DNA of 64,000 nt from Comamonadaceae bacterium G21597-S1 (GTDB lineage Bacteria > Pseudomonadota > Gammaproteobacteria > Burkholderiales > Burkholderiaceae_C). Below, in pieces: positions 41,985-50,221 of this stretch. Numbering within the stretch: the stretch's first letter is position 1; every line of letters begins with the position of its first letter. The notes under the pieces were generated by a model. It searched no databases and was not told the origin of the DNA. It worked only from the letters and a program-made list of their open reading frames with translations. Both the position numbers and the translations under genes were made by a program. The DNA is taken from assembly GCA_027214345.1 (NCBI GenBank), contig JAPWHR010000004.1:70001-134000 (forward strand), written 5' to 3'.

Positions 41985-42929
41985 TCAGCCGCCCAGCAGC
42001 AACACCGCGAGCGAGACGGTGACCGCCGACAACGCCGTCGACACCGCGATGCTGGCGGTGATCGTCTCCTGGGCCACGCCGTAGCGCTGCGAAAACAGGA
42101 AGGCATTGGCACCGACCGGCAACGCGGCCATCACGATCATCACCGCCAGCGGCTGGCCGGACATGCCGAACAGCCAACCCAGCACACCGGCCAGCAGCGG
42201 CACCAGCAGGTTCTTCAACAGGCTGATCGCCAACGCCCCGCGCAGATACCGGCCCACATAGGACGACGCCAGCGACACCCCGACCAGCATCAGCGCCAGC
42301 GGGCCGAAGGCCATGCCCAGCCAGGACATCGGCGTGTCGATCCAAGCCGGCATCACCAGGCCGGTTTGCGCGAACAGCAAACCGGCGATGATGGGCAAGG
42401 GCACCGGATGGATCAAGGCCTTGCGCAAGGAGCGCAGCGCCACCAGCCACAGGCGGGCGGCGACCTCCGGGCGCGCGGCGGCCAGGTCCCGTGCCTCGGC
42501 AAATTCCAACACCACTGTGGCTGTGGTCAGCAGCATCAGCGAATGCAGCGGGATCAGCGTGAACAGGGTCACCAGCCCGGTGTCGCCCCAGACCAGGCTG
42601 ATCAGCGGAATGCCGATCAACACTGAATTGCCGTAGGTCGCGGCCATCGCCACGACGCCGCCACGCCGGTTTACGCCCTGCACGCCCAACACGCCGCCGA
42701 ACACCAGGGCCAGCGCCAGCGCATACACCAGAGCCGGCAGCAGGTCGAGTTGCTCGACATGGACCCGGCTCATGGAGCGGAACAACAGGATGGGCGTCAA
42801 CACCATGAACGCCAGCGTCGACAGCCGCCGCACCATGCCCGGCCCCAGCCAGCGCGCCCGACCGATCCCCAGGCCCAGCAGGATCAGCGCCATCACGGGC
42901 AACAGGGCGGACAGGACGACATGGTTCAT
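41985..42929 (-). CDS. AEC (auxin efflux carrier) family transporter
   Basis: 314 residues from the ATG at 42929. About ten hydrophobic helices in two bundles with the AEC pattern N-S-V-L-I-G-I-P-L and the crossing region P-L-A-L-M-L-V-G-V-S-L-A near residue 215. AEC permeases export auxin, malate or malonate-like acids. The gene converges on pdxH with 51 bases between stops and is divergent from the AraC regulator across 156 bases, which might therefore control it. Confidence 0.87.
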   Translation of the reverse strand: MNHVVLSALLPVMALILLGLGIGRARWLGPGMVRRLSTLAFMVLTPILLFRSMSRVHVEQLDLLPALVYALALALVFGGVLGVQGVNRRGGVVAMAATYGNSVLIGIPLISLVWGDTGLVTLFTLIPLHSLMLLTTATVVLEFAEARDLAAARPEVAARLWLVALRSLRKALIHPVPLPIIAGLLFAQTGLVMPAWIDTPMSWLGMAFGPLALMLVGVSLASSYVGRYLRGALAISLLKNLLVPLLAGVLGWLFGMSGQPLAVMIVMAALPVGANAFLFSQRYGVAQETITASIAVSTALSAVTVSLAVLLLGG

Positions 42930-43084
42930 GCAGGCGGGGATGGTACATGCGGGCCGGCAGGCTTCGGGCCCCGGACCAGCGGCCAGGCTCGGCGCCCGCG
43001 CGCGATCCGCGGTCGCTTCCCACGGCATACGGCGCGCCGTCGACGATGGCTGATGCCCGGCATCGGCGGTACAGTCGGCGGGTT

Positions 43085-43768
43085 ATGGACATCGCTCCTC
43101 CGATGCCGGTCGACCTCACTGCCCCCGCCGCCGCCGAACTGCGCCATTACCGTGGCGACCACGGTCGGCATGCGCACGCCCATGCGCAGCTGCTGTTCGG
43201 CGTCGGCGGTTGCCTGGACGTGGAGGTGGGCGGGCACCTGATGCGTGTCGACGCCGTAACGGGACTGATCGTGCCCGCCGGCGCATTCCACGGCTCTGCC
43301 TCGCGCGACGGCGCCGACGTGTGGGTGGTCGACGCCCCGGCCGCCCGGGAATTCGACCGGGTGCGGCCGCTGGCGCTGGCCGGTGGCCGGCCCGACGGCA
43401 TGTCGACGGCCCAATGGCTGGAACTGGCCCGCACGGCGCGCCGGGCAGCGCCGCGACGCCGGCTCGACCCCGCACGGCTCGAACGTGCGGTGGCCGCCGC
43501 GCTGCACGAGGACTGGCCCGCCGACCGCATGGCGGCGCTGTTCGCGCTGTCGGTGCCACAGTTTCATGCGCGCTGGCGCCAGCTGACCGGCCAGGCGCCC
43601 CAGGCCTGGCTGCGCGAGCGCCGCCTGGACGAAGCACAGCGCCTGCTGCGCGCCGGCTGGCCCGGCGACACGGTGGCGGCCCAGGTGGGTTACGCCAGTG
43701 CCAGCGCGCTGCTGTACGCGTTGCGCCGCGAACGCGGCGTGGGTGCACGGGCCTTGCGCGGCGCCTGA
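43085..43768 (+). CDS. AraC family transcriptional regulator
   Basis: 227 residues from the ATG at 43085. The N-terminal cupin-like domain has H-Y-R-G-D-H-G-R-H-A-H-A-H-A-Q and G-L-I-V-P-A-G-A-F-H. The two C-terminal HTH units include M-A-A-L-F-A-L-S-V-P-Q-F-H-A-R-W-R-Q-L-T-G-Q-A-P-Q and D-T-V-A-A-Q-V-G-Y-A-S-A-S. A TACAGT at 43070-43075 lies 9 bases before the start, so the transcript leader is very short. It reads toward the EamA exporter, which begins 55 bases after its stop. Confidence 0.87.
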   Translation: MDIAPPMPVDLTAPAAAELRHYRGDHGRHAHAHAQLLFGVGGCLDVEVGGHLMRVDAVTGLIVPAGAFHGSASRDGADVWVVDAPAAREFDRVRPLALAGGRPDGMSTAQWLELARTARRAAPRRRLDPARLERAVAAALHEDWPADRMAALFALSVPQFHARWRQLTGQAPQAWLRERRLDEAQRLLRAGWPGDTVAAQVGYASASALLYALRRERGVGARALRGA

Positions 43769-43823
43769 GCCACGACAAGAGTCTCTCGACATTCGCCGGC
43801 CTGCGCCGCGCGACGATCACGCC

Positions 43824-44777
43824 ATGCTTGTTCATGTTCCATCGATACGCGGCGTAGCCATGGTGGTGGCCGCAGCCATGCTCTGGGGTACCACCGGCAC
43901 GGCGCAGAGCTTCGCGCCGCCGCAACTCTCGTCCTACTGGGTCGGCGCCTTGCGGTTGGCCGTGGCCACGTTGTTCTTCTGGCCCATGGTGTGGGCCAGC
44001 GACCGCCCGGCCCTGGCGGCCCGCGCGCTGCGCGACATGCCCTGGCGCGGCATCACGCTCGCAGCAGCCTGCATGTGTATCTACAACCTGGCGTTCTTCG
44101 CGGGGCTGCGCGCCACCGGCGTGGCCATCGGCACGGCACTGGCGCTGGGCAGCGGCCCGGTCTGGGCCGGCCTGCTGCAGGCGGCCCTCACCCGCGTGTT
44201 GCCAACGCCCGCCTGGTGGCTGGGCACGGGCGTGGCCGTGGCCGGCGTGGTGGCCATGGCCACCGCCGAAGGGACGGCCGCGCAGGTCTCGTGGACCGGC
44301 GTGGCCCTGTGCCTGCTGGCCGGCCTGTCGTATGCCACCTACGCCATCCAGAACCAGCGCATGGTCAGCGGCGCGTCACCGGCGGCGGTGACGGCCACCG
44401 TGTTCACGCTGGCCGCCGTGCTGGCCGTCCCCGGCGCGGCGCTGCTGTCCGGTGCGCCGCAGCTGCGCGGCGACGACGTCGCCATCCTCGTGTGGCTGGG
44501 CGTGGTGAGCACCGGCATCGCCTACCTGCTGTTCAGCCATGCGCTGCGCCTGATCTCGGCTGCCACCGGCGTGGTGCTGGCACTGGTCGAACCCGTGACC
44601 GCATTCGTGCTGGCCGTCGTGATCGTCGGCGAGCAACCCGGCTGGGCCGGGGTGCTGGGGCTGGCGGCGGTGCTGGCGGGGCTCGTCGTGGTGGTGCGTA
44701 GTGAGCTGCGCGGCCGGAGGAAGGCGAGGTCGGATCCCGGATTGTCGTCGCGGGGGGTTCGGGTGGGTCCCGGTTGA
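43824..44777 (+). CDS. EamA/DMT family transporter
   Basis: 317 residues from the ATG at 43824; an internal ATG at 43860 is also possible. Ten membrane helices in two repeats; M-L-W-G-T-T-G-T-A-Q-S at the start, A-L-A-L-G-S-G-P-V-W-A near the first repeat end, and L-V-E-P-V-T-A-F in the second. The last 35 residues are a basic, hydrophilic cytoplasmic tail. It is downstream of the AraC regulator, in the same direction, and is probably its target. Substrate unknown. Confidence 0.87.
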   Translation: MLVHVPSIRGVAMVVAAAMLWGTTGTAQSFAPPQLSSYWVGALRLAVATLFFWPMVWASDRPALAARALRDMPWRGITLAAACMCIYNLAFFAGLRATGVAIGTALALGSGPVWAGLLQAALTRVLPTPAWWLGTGVAVAGVVAMATAEGTAAQVSWTGVALCLLAGLSYATYAIQNQRMVSGASPAAVTATVFTLAAVLAVPGAALLSGAPQLRGDDVAILVWLGVVSTGIAYLLFSHALRLISAATGVVLALVEPVTAFVLAVVIVGEQPGWAGVLGLAAVLAGLVVVVRSELRGRRKARSDPGLSSRGVRVGPG

Positions 44778-44892
44778 TGGTGCTGGGGCCTTGCATCTGC
44801 CGTTGATGGCGAGCCGCCCCAGAGGATGATCGATGCCGCCCCAGTTGGCCACGAGCACCATCGTCCAGAGCAGACTGCGCTGTACCGCGTGA

Positions 44893-44948
44893 ACGCGGCA
44901 CGCGGCACGCGGCACGCGGCACGCGGCACGCGGCACGCGGCACGCGGC
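44893..44948. repeat. Heptanucleotide array, eight exact copies
   Basis: ACGCGGC is repeated eight times without error across 56 bases. It lies between convergent genes, 115 bases after an EamA gene. Seven is not a multiple of three, so a coding frame through it would alter with copy number. Such arrays arise by slippage and may vary among strains. Confidence 0.9.
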
Positions 44949-45144
44949 ATGGCAGCGATGGTCTCTCACCCTTCCGACGCGAACAACGGGGCCACATCGC
45001 GCGCGGCGAACTTCGGGCCCCGGGCGAACACGTCCAGTCCGGAACGCTGAATTGCCGGCCTGTGCCGTGACGGCCTGACGCACGCATTGCAGCGGACGTT
45101 GCGTCGGTCCGCGCGGCACCATGCCCCAGCGGGAGCACGCCGGA

Positions 45145-45181
45145 ACCGCCCTGACCATGTGCAATACATGGTCAAGGCGGT
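45145..45181. repeat. Long inverted repeat (hairpin)
   Basis: ACCGCC-C-TGACCATGT (45145-45160) pairs with ACATGGTCA-A-GGCGGT (45166-45181), 15 of 16 pairs and a 5-base loop GCAAT. It may be a terminator, a regulatory RNA stem or the remnant of a mobile element; no coding context explains it. Confidence 0.6.
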
Positions 45182-45459
45182 CCGCAATGCTGGTGAAGCC
45201 ACGGCTGCACAGACTTCTGCCATCGCTTGAACGCGGTGACTCGGACTCAGATGCACACCTCCTCGCCGGAGATCCCCATGAACAAGAAGTGCGACCCGCG
45301 GATCAGGACCGCTTGGGATGACTCAAACCGGCAATGTGACTTCGAATTGAATCCACCGCATCACGCGGACAGTTGCCGTCCTGATCATTTGATCGCGTTG
45401 CGGCCGAGCCAAGTGATCACACCGCAGGCGGTTGCAGCAAAGCTCCCGCCTGCAGCAGC

Positions 45460-46743
45460 TCAATTGCCGTCGTGATGATGGTCGTCGTCGCTCTCCCCGA
45501 CCTCGACAAGGCCATCCTCGATGGCCTCGCCGGGACCCGGATTCGGGCGTACGCCGTTGGCCGGAACGACGACAATCTCAGCCAGGGCGGGATCGAAGGT
45601 CAGCAGCATGGGATCGCGCGCCAATTCGCGCACGATGGCGTGACTGGCGTGATAGCCGATCTTCTGGATGTAGCCGCCACTCTTGGTGCCGATACCTCCG
45701 CGCAGTTCGAGCAGGACCGAGCCGGCACCGAGCAATCCGTATGCATTACGTGAGATGCCGGGCTCCGTACCGCCGTTGTACCGCGTCAAGGTGGCGTACG
45801 GGTATTGCGCCAGGGTTTGAGCTATCAGTACGACCACGCGTTTTGCCATCTCCTGGCCGGCGAGAAAACGCGGCAGCGCGCCGGGCTCGACCGCCTCCAG
45901 ACGCTGCGCGGTGGAGAGTGCCGTCGGCCACAACGTCGAGCCCGTGACCATCTTGCCATCATGGACGGGCGTGCCCTGATGGTGCATGTCCAGTGCGACG
46001 ACGGGCTTGTACTTGTCGGCCAGCCAGCGCACGTTTCGCGCTTCGGGCACAGGGTTGCCCACGGCGATGTCAGCCAATGTGTAGTCCGGTCCGGGGATGT
46101 TGATCTCGCAACTGGTGACGCCGGTGGTGATGTTGGGATAGTTCGGGTTGTCCAGCGGGCACTCTGGGCGGAACGCGTGATACCGGTTAATGTCATAACC
46201 ACGGCCGCGCTGGTAGAACGCCGGGACTGGGCCTGTGACGAACCGGGGATCGTAGTTTTGACGCCATGGTGTCACGCGGCCTTGCGAGTCGGTGATTGGC
46301 GTTCCGTCGGCATTGACACCATCAAAACCGTCGACGTTGACGCGCGGCATGATGATCACGGTCAGCGCGTTGCGGATCGCGCGGCTCTCCATCGAGTTGT
46401 TGGCCAGCGTGCGCGCCAGGTTGATCGCCGAGTCGCTGGTCTCCATCTCGTTGCCGTGTTGTTGCGCGATGATGAGCACGGACGTCGGGCCAGTACCCAC
46501 AACGACGTAGGGCACCTCCCGGCCAGTATTGCTCTTCCAGGGCGCCATGTGCAGCTTCATCGCGCCTTGGCTCGTATGCGCACTGCTGGTCAGTGCGGCC
46601 AGCAGCTGCTGGTAGGTGCGAAGTGAAGCGATGCTGTCGTTGCTGCCGTAAGGACCGGCAGGGATCGAAGTCTGCGCACCGGCGGGTGCCGTTGCCAGCA
46701 CTGCAGCGCAGGCCGCAGCGACGAAAAGGGGCTTCCATTTCAC
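45460..46743 (-). CDS. Secreted M14-family zinc carboxypeptidase-like protein
   Basis: 427 residues with a signal peptide (about 1-23). The zinc site is H96-x2-E99 in A-Q-Q-H-G-N-E-M-E-T plus a distal His in A-L-D-M-H-H-Q-G near 254. An N-R pair at 186-187 (Y-D-I-N-R-Y) fits the substrate-binding Arg of M14 enzymes, and the catalytic Glu is likely in V-L-L-E-L-R-G-G. The C-terminus ends in an acidic His cluster (D-D-D-H-H-H). It would cleave C-terminal residues or amide-linked amino acids outside the cytoplasm. Its codon use is a little less GC-biased than that of its neighbours. Flanked by gene-poor DNA on both sides. Confidence 0.87.
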   Translation of the reverse strand: MKWKPLFVAAACAAVLATAPAGAQTSIPAGPYGSNDSIASLRTYQQLLAALTSSAHTSQGAMKLHMAPWKSNTGREVPYVVVGTGPTSVLIIAQQHGNEMETSDSAINLARTLANNSMESRAIRNALTVIIMPRVNVDGFDGVNADGTPITDSQGRVTPWRQNYDPRFVTGPVPAFYQRGRGYDINRYHAFRPECPLDNPNYPNITTGVTSCEINIPGPDYTLADIAVGNPVPEARNVRWLADKYKPVVALDMHHQGTPVHDGKMVTGSTLWPTALSTAQRLEAVEPGALPRFLAGQEMAKRVVVLIAQTLAQYPYATLTRYNGGTEPGISRNAYGLLGAGSVLLELRGGIGTKSGGYIQKIGYHASHAIVRELARDPMLLTFDPALAEIVVVPANGVRPNPGPGEAIEDGLVEVGESDDDHHHDGN

Positions 46744-47009
46744 GATTCAATTCTCCAGTGTGGTTGATTTTTTTTCGGAGGCCAGGGTAGCTGCCGAAAC
46801 CGAACTTATTCTCGCTGCCGCGATCTGCGGTACCCCATGATTGACCGCATTGTCAGAAGGCGACACGCGAGATTACTTCGGTCGAGCCTGCCAGTCAATG
46901 CAACAGGACCTGTGACACCTCAGCGCCATCGGGCGCGTGAGCGTCGGTAGCGGCCCGATGACGCGGCCCGCGCATCACCAAAAACGACATGATGTCCTGG
47001 TCGCACCGA
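46744..47009. other. Promoter-side region of the M14 gene
   Basis: No gene. It contains a T8 run on the plus strand just upstream of the M14 start (46769-46776), so an A-rich leader for that transcript. Otherwise unremarkable. Confidence 0.4.
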
Positions 47010-47417
47010 TCAGCGGCCTGGTTCACTGGGGCCTGGTTCGACCACGTCGGGTTGCAGGACAAAGCGGCCACGCTCTCGATGGCAGGAGCGAGAACGAGAT
47101 GCGAGGAACCCGATCGCCGCAGCCTCATGGGCCGGATCGGCCATCGCAGCAATGAACCCCTCGTAACCTGGCGCGCAGCCGGAGTCCATCGGCGGCGTCG
47201 CAGCCCCCCCGTCGACGCTGGAGGGCCGTTTCACCCGCCAGTCCGGCGCGCAGGTCTTCTCCAGCTTGATGCGGTGATCACGGTGATCGCCGAAGTCGCA
47301 GACGTGCGCAGCGTTCGACCGCCGAGCAGCGCCGGGGCCAGACGGACGCCGCTTCTCGCGCGCAAAGACCTTGCAGAGGTCACCGCCATGCCGCAGCCCG
47401 GGTCGGCACCCGTGCAT
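47010..47417 (-). pseudogene. Decayed plasmid pRiA4b ORF-3-like (IS1096 TnpR-type) gene
   Basis: On the minus strand, 47309 down to 47118, the translation has H-V-C-D-F-G-D-H-R-D-H-R-I-K-L-E-K, then A-P-G-Y-E-G-F-I-A-A-M-A-D-P-A-H-E. These match the core pattern of plasmid pRiA4b ORF-3 family proteins (Y-x-F-G-D-H-W-x-H-x-I-x-x-E-K and G-Y-x-x-F-x-x-A-x-x-D-P-x-H-E). The usual N-terminal half is missing, the pattern after D-P-A-H-E is lost, and no start or ribosome site fits. So it is a fragment left from mobile DNA rather than a working gene. Confidence 0.6.
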
Positions 47418-47482
47418 GTGCCGCGACTTTCCGTTATCCTATTCCGATTGAGGCTGCGCAGCCCGATGGAGTTACCCGGGCC

Positions 47483-50221
47483 ATGCTTCGAGTCCGACGC
47501 GAATATCAATCCTGGGTCGCCAATGAGTCCCTCGAGGACTACGCGCTGCGTTATTCCGCGAGTTCGTACCGCCGTTGGTCGCCGGGCTTGGTGTGCAACA
47601 CCGCAATCGGCGGCATCTCCTTCCTCGCGCTTGAAGCCATCGGCGCCACCATTACCCTGAATTTCGGATTCCTGAACGCGCTTGTTGCCGTACTGGTCGT
47701 CTCGCTGATCATCTTTCTGGTCAGCCTGCCGATTGCCTACTGGTGCAGCATCGCCAACGTCGACATCGACCTGTTGACCCGTGGCGCCGGCTTCGGATAT
47801 ATCGGATCGGCCATCACGTCAATCATCTATGCATCGTTCACGCTGATCTTCTTCGCGCTCGAGACCGCGATCTGGGCCCAGGCACTGCAGGTAGCGATCG
47901 GGCTGAATATCGTTGTCGGCTATCTGGTGTGTTCTTTGGTGATCATTCCGATCGTCTTCTTCGGTGTCACCGCAATCAATCAGCTACAGGCCTGGAGCCA
48001 GCCGATCTGGGTTGCCATGCTGGTCGCGCCCTTCGGTTTCATTCTCTACAAGGATCCGCAGGTCTTGTCGGCGTGGGTTGCCTTCGAGGGCGGCAATCCG
48101 GGCGGCGGGTTCAACATCCTGATGTTCGGCGCGGCCTCCGGTATCTTGTTCTCGCTGGTCGCCCAAATCGGCGAGCAAGCCGACTACCTGCGTTTCCTGC
48201 CCGATCGCACACCTGCCAACCGGCTCTCCTGGTGGGCGGCGATGTTGGTGGCCGGACCCGGATGGATTGTCATCGGAGCGCTGAAGATTCTGGCCGGCAG
48301 TCTGCTCGCGGTCCTCGCGCTACGTGCCGGCAGCAACGCGTCGGAGGCGGTCGAGCCGATTCACATGTTCGTTCGTGCCTACCAACTTGTTGTGGACAGC
48401 CCGGCTACAGCGCTGGTTCTGGCGACCGTTTTCGTGACCATTTCGCAGGTCAAGATCAACGTCACAAACGCCTATAGCGGATCGCTGGCCATGTCGAACT
48501 GTTTCGTCCGGCTGGGACACTTCCACCCCGGGCGCGTCGTCTGGCTGGTGTTCAACGTACTGATCGCCTTGTTGCTGTCCCTGCTCGGAATTTTCGAGAC
48601 ACTGGAAACCGTGTTGTCCGTTTACTCGACGGTTGCAATTGCATGGATAGGCGCCATGGTTGCAGATCTCCTCGTGCTCAAACGCACGGGCATCAGCCCG
48701 CCCTATATCGAATTCAAACGCGCCCACCTCTACAACATCAATCCAGTCGGGTGTGGTGCCACCTTCATCGCGTCGGTGATCGCCATCATCGCCTATGCGG
48801 GAGTTTTTGGCCCGGTCGTCCAGTCCTTGTTCGGCTTCGTTTCGCTGGCCGCAGCCTTCTTTTCCGCCATCGTGATTGCCTATGCAACGCGCGGGCGCTA
48901 CTACATTGCCCGAAGCGGCGAGCAGTACCGGAACAAGCCGCCAATGACGCTGGTCGAATGCTGCATCTGCGAGCGCGAATACGAGGCACCCGACATGGCG
49001 CATTGTCCTTTCTACAAGGGCCCGATCTGCTCCTTGTGTTGCGGTCTCGAATTGCACTGTCGCGACTTCTGCAAACGCCCGGACGCGGACTCCGACCATG
49101 CGTCCGAGTCGAGTCAGACGGGTCTGCGCTTTCGTCCTCATGTGCGGCGACGCGTCGGGCGGTTCCTGGCGCTGCTCGGCGTCGCAGCGGTCCTGCTGGG
49201 TGCGGCCTTCCTGCTAACCTACCGCTTCATGGAATTACACGCCGTGCCAGCGGACTCCCAACTCGACAACGTCCTGCTGCGCCTGTACGTCGGCACGCTG
49301 GTGGTGGCATCGATGGGATGCTGGTGGATCGTGTTGTCACATGAGAGCCAGGAGCAGACCGAGCGTGAGTTGCTGGATTCGATGCGCCACCTGGAACACA
49401 CTCAACAAAGCCTGGTCGAATCCGAGAAGCTCGCTTCGCTGGGCGGGCTCGTGGCGGGCGTGGCACACGAGATCAATACCCCTGTCGGCATCATCGTCAG
49501 TGCGGCCTCGTATCTGAGTGACCGCACGCATCTGGCCCAATCGTTGGTCGGTACCAGCCGGTTCGATCCGACCACCCAGCAGAGATATCTGCGTGACGCC
49601 GCCGAGTCGGCACGGCTGCTGACATCCAACGCAGAGCGCGTCGCGCGGCTGGTGCTGAACTTCAAACGGCTGGCCGTCGACGGCATCAGCGAGACGCGGC
49701 GAACCTTCGACCTCCGGGAGCATTTCCTCGAGGTTATCGACGCATTGCACCCCAGGCTCGAAGAGAACAAGATTGAAACCTCCATCGAGGTTCCCCACGG
49801 CATCCAGATGGACAGCTACCCGGTTTCACTGGCGCAAGTCTTGACCAACCTGACGATCAATTCGATACAGCACGCCTTCGTGCCTTCGGAATCGAAGCGA
49901 ATCACCATCCGCGCCGTACTGCGTGATCACGACGAGGTCCGCGTGGACTATTGCGACAACGGAAAAGGCATCGATCCCGATCTGCGGTCCAAGATATTCG
50001 ACCCCTTCTTCACCACCAGCCGAAAGTTCGGTGGAAGCGGGCTCGGCCTGTACATCGTCAACCAGCTCATAACGCGGCAACTGCACGGTTCAATTGCGCT
50101 GGAACTTGCGGCCGGCAGAAGCACCTGTTTCGTGATGCATTTTCCAAGGATCGCCAGAAATCCACCGGATGTCGGCCGGATCCTGGCCGACACCCCGAGG
50201 ACCGTCGTTGATGAACCCTGA
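47483..50221 (+). CDS. NCS1-type permease fused to a sensor histidine kinase
   Basis: 912 residues. Residues about 30-480 form a nucleobase-cation-symport-1-like transporter with about 12 helices (T-A-I-G-G-I-S-F, Y-W-C-S-I-A-N-V-D-I-D-L-L-T-R, then V-T-I-S-Q-V-K-I-N-V-T-N-A-Y-S-G-S). A Cys-rich linker follows at 493-530 (C-C-I-C, then C-P, C-S-L-C-C, C, C), probably a zinc ribbon. Two helices (about 560-625) precede a kinase: H662 in V-A-H-E-I-N-T-P, N box N-L-T-I-N-S-I-Q, G1 C-D-N-G-K-G-I-D, G2 G-G-S-G-L-G-L. It overlaps the response-regulator start by 11 bases. By analogy with SLC5-linked CbrA, the transporter part likely senses its substrate; the adjacent fmdA/amiS genes suggest an amide or nucleobase. 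Confidence 0.88.
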   Translation: MLRVRREYQSWVANESLEDYALRYSASSYRRWSPGLVCNTAIGGISFLALEAIGATITLNFGFLNALVAVLVVSLIIFLVSLPIAYWCSIANVDIDLLTRGAGFGYIGSAITSIIYASFTLIFFALETAIWAQALQVAIGLNIVVGYLVCSLVIIPIVFFGVTAINQLQAWSQPIWVAMLVAPFGFILYKDPQVLSAWVAFEGGNPGGGFNILMFGAASGILFSLVAQIGEQADYLRFLPDRTPANRLSWWAAMLVAGPGWIVIGALKILAGSLLAVLALRAGSNASEAVEPIHMFVRAYQLVVDSPATALVLATVFVTISQVKINVTNAYSGSLAMSNCFVRLGHFHPGRVVWLVFNVLIALLLSLLGIFETLETVLSVYSTVAIAWIGAMVADLLVLKRTGISPPYIEFKRAHLYNINPVGCGATFIASVIAIIAYAGVFGPVVQSLFGFVSLAAAFFSAIVIAYATRGRYYIARSGEQYRNKPPMTLVECCICEREYEAPDMAHCPFYKGPICSLCCGLELHCRDFCKRPDADSDHASESSQTGLRFRPHVRRRVGRFLALLGVAAVLLGAAFLLTYRFMELHAVPADSQLDNVLLRLYVGTLVVASMGCWWIVLSHESQEQTERELLDSMRHLEHTQQSLVESEKLASLGGLVAGVAHEINTPVGIIVSAASYLSDRTHLAQSLVGTSRFDPTTQQRYLRDAAESARLLTSNAERVARLVLNFKRLAVDGISETRRTFDLREHFLEVIDALHPRLEENKIETSIEVPHGIQMDSYPVSLAQVLTNLTINSIQHAFVPSESKRITIRAVLRDHDEVRVDYCDNGKGIDPDLRSKIFDPFFTTSRKFGGSGLGLYIVNQLITRQLHGSIALELAAGRSTCFVMHFPRIARNPPDVGRILADTPRTVVDEP

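Larger units (their letters stand above)
44778..45459. other. Intergenic region with a heptamer array, a hairpin and a weak small frame
   Basis: About 680 bases with lower and uneven GC. It contains the heptamer array and the long hairpin listed separately. A frame at 45278-45475 (GGAG then ATG, 65 residues starting M-N-K-K-C-D-P-R-I) overlaps the end of the M14 peptidase gene on the other strand and has no recognisable fold; I do not call it as a gene. No IS ends or integrase are seen. Confidence 0.5.

Noticed and set aside
44893-44948. CRISPR-like array
   Set aside because: Units are 7 bases with no spacers and there are no cas genes.
45278-45475. 65-residue frame with a GGAG ahead of the ATG
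   Set aside because: Overlaps the M14 gene end, lacks codon bias and resembles no family; kept only as a note on the intergenic region.
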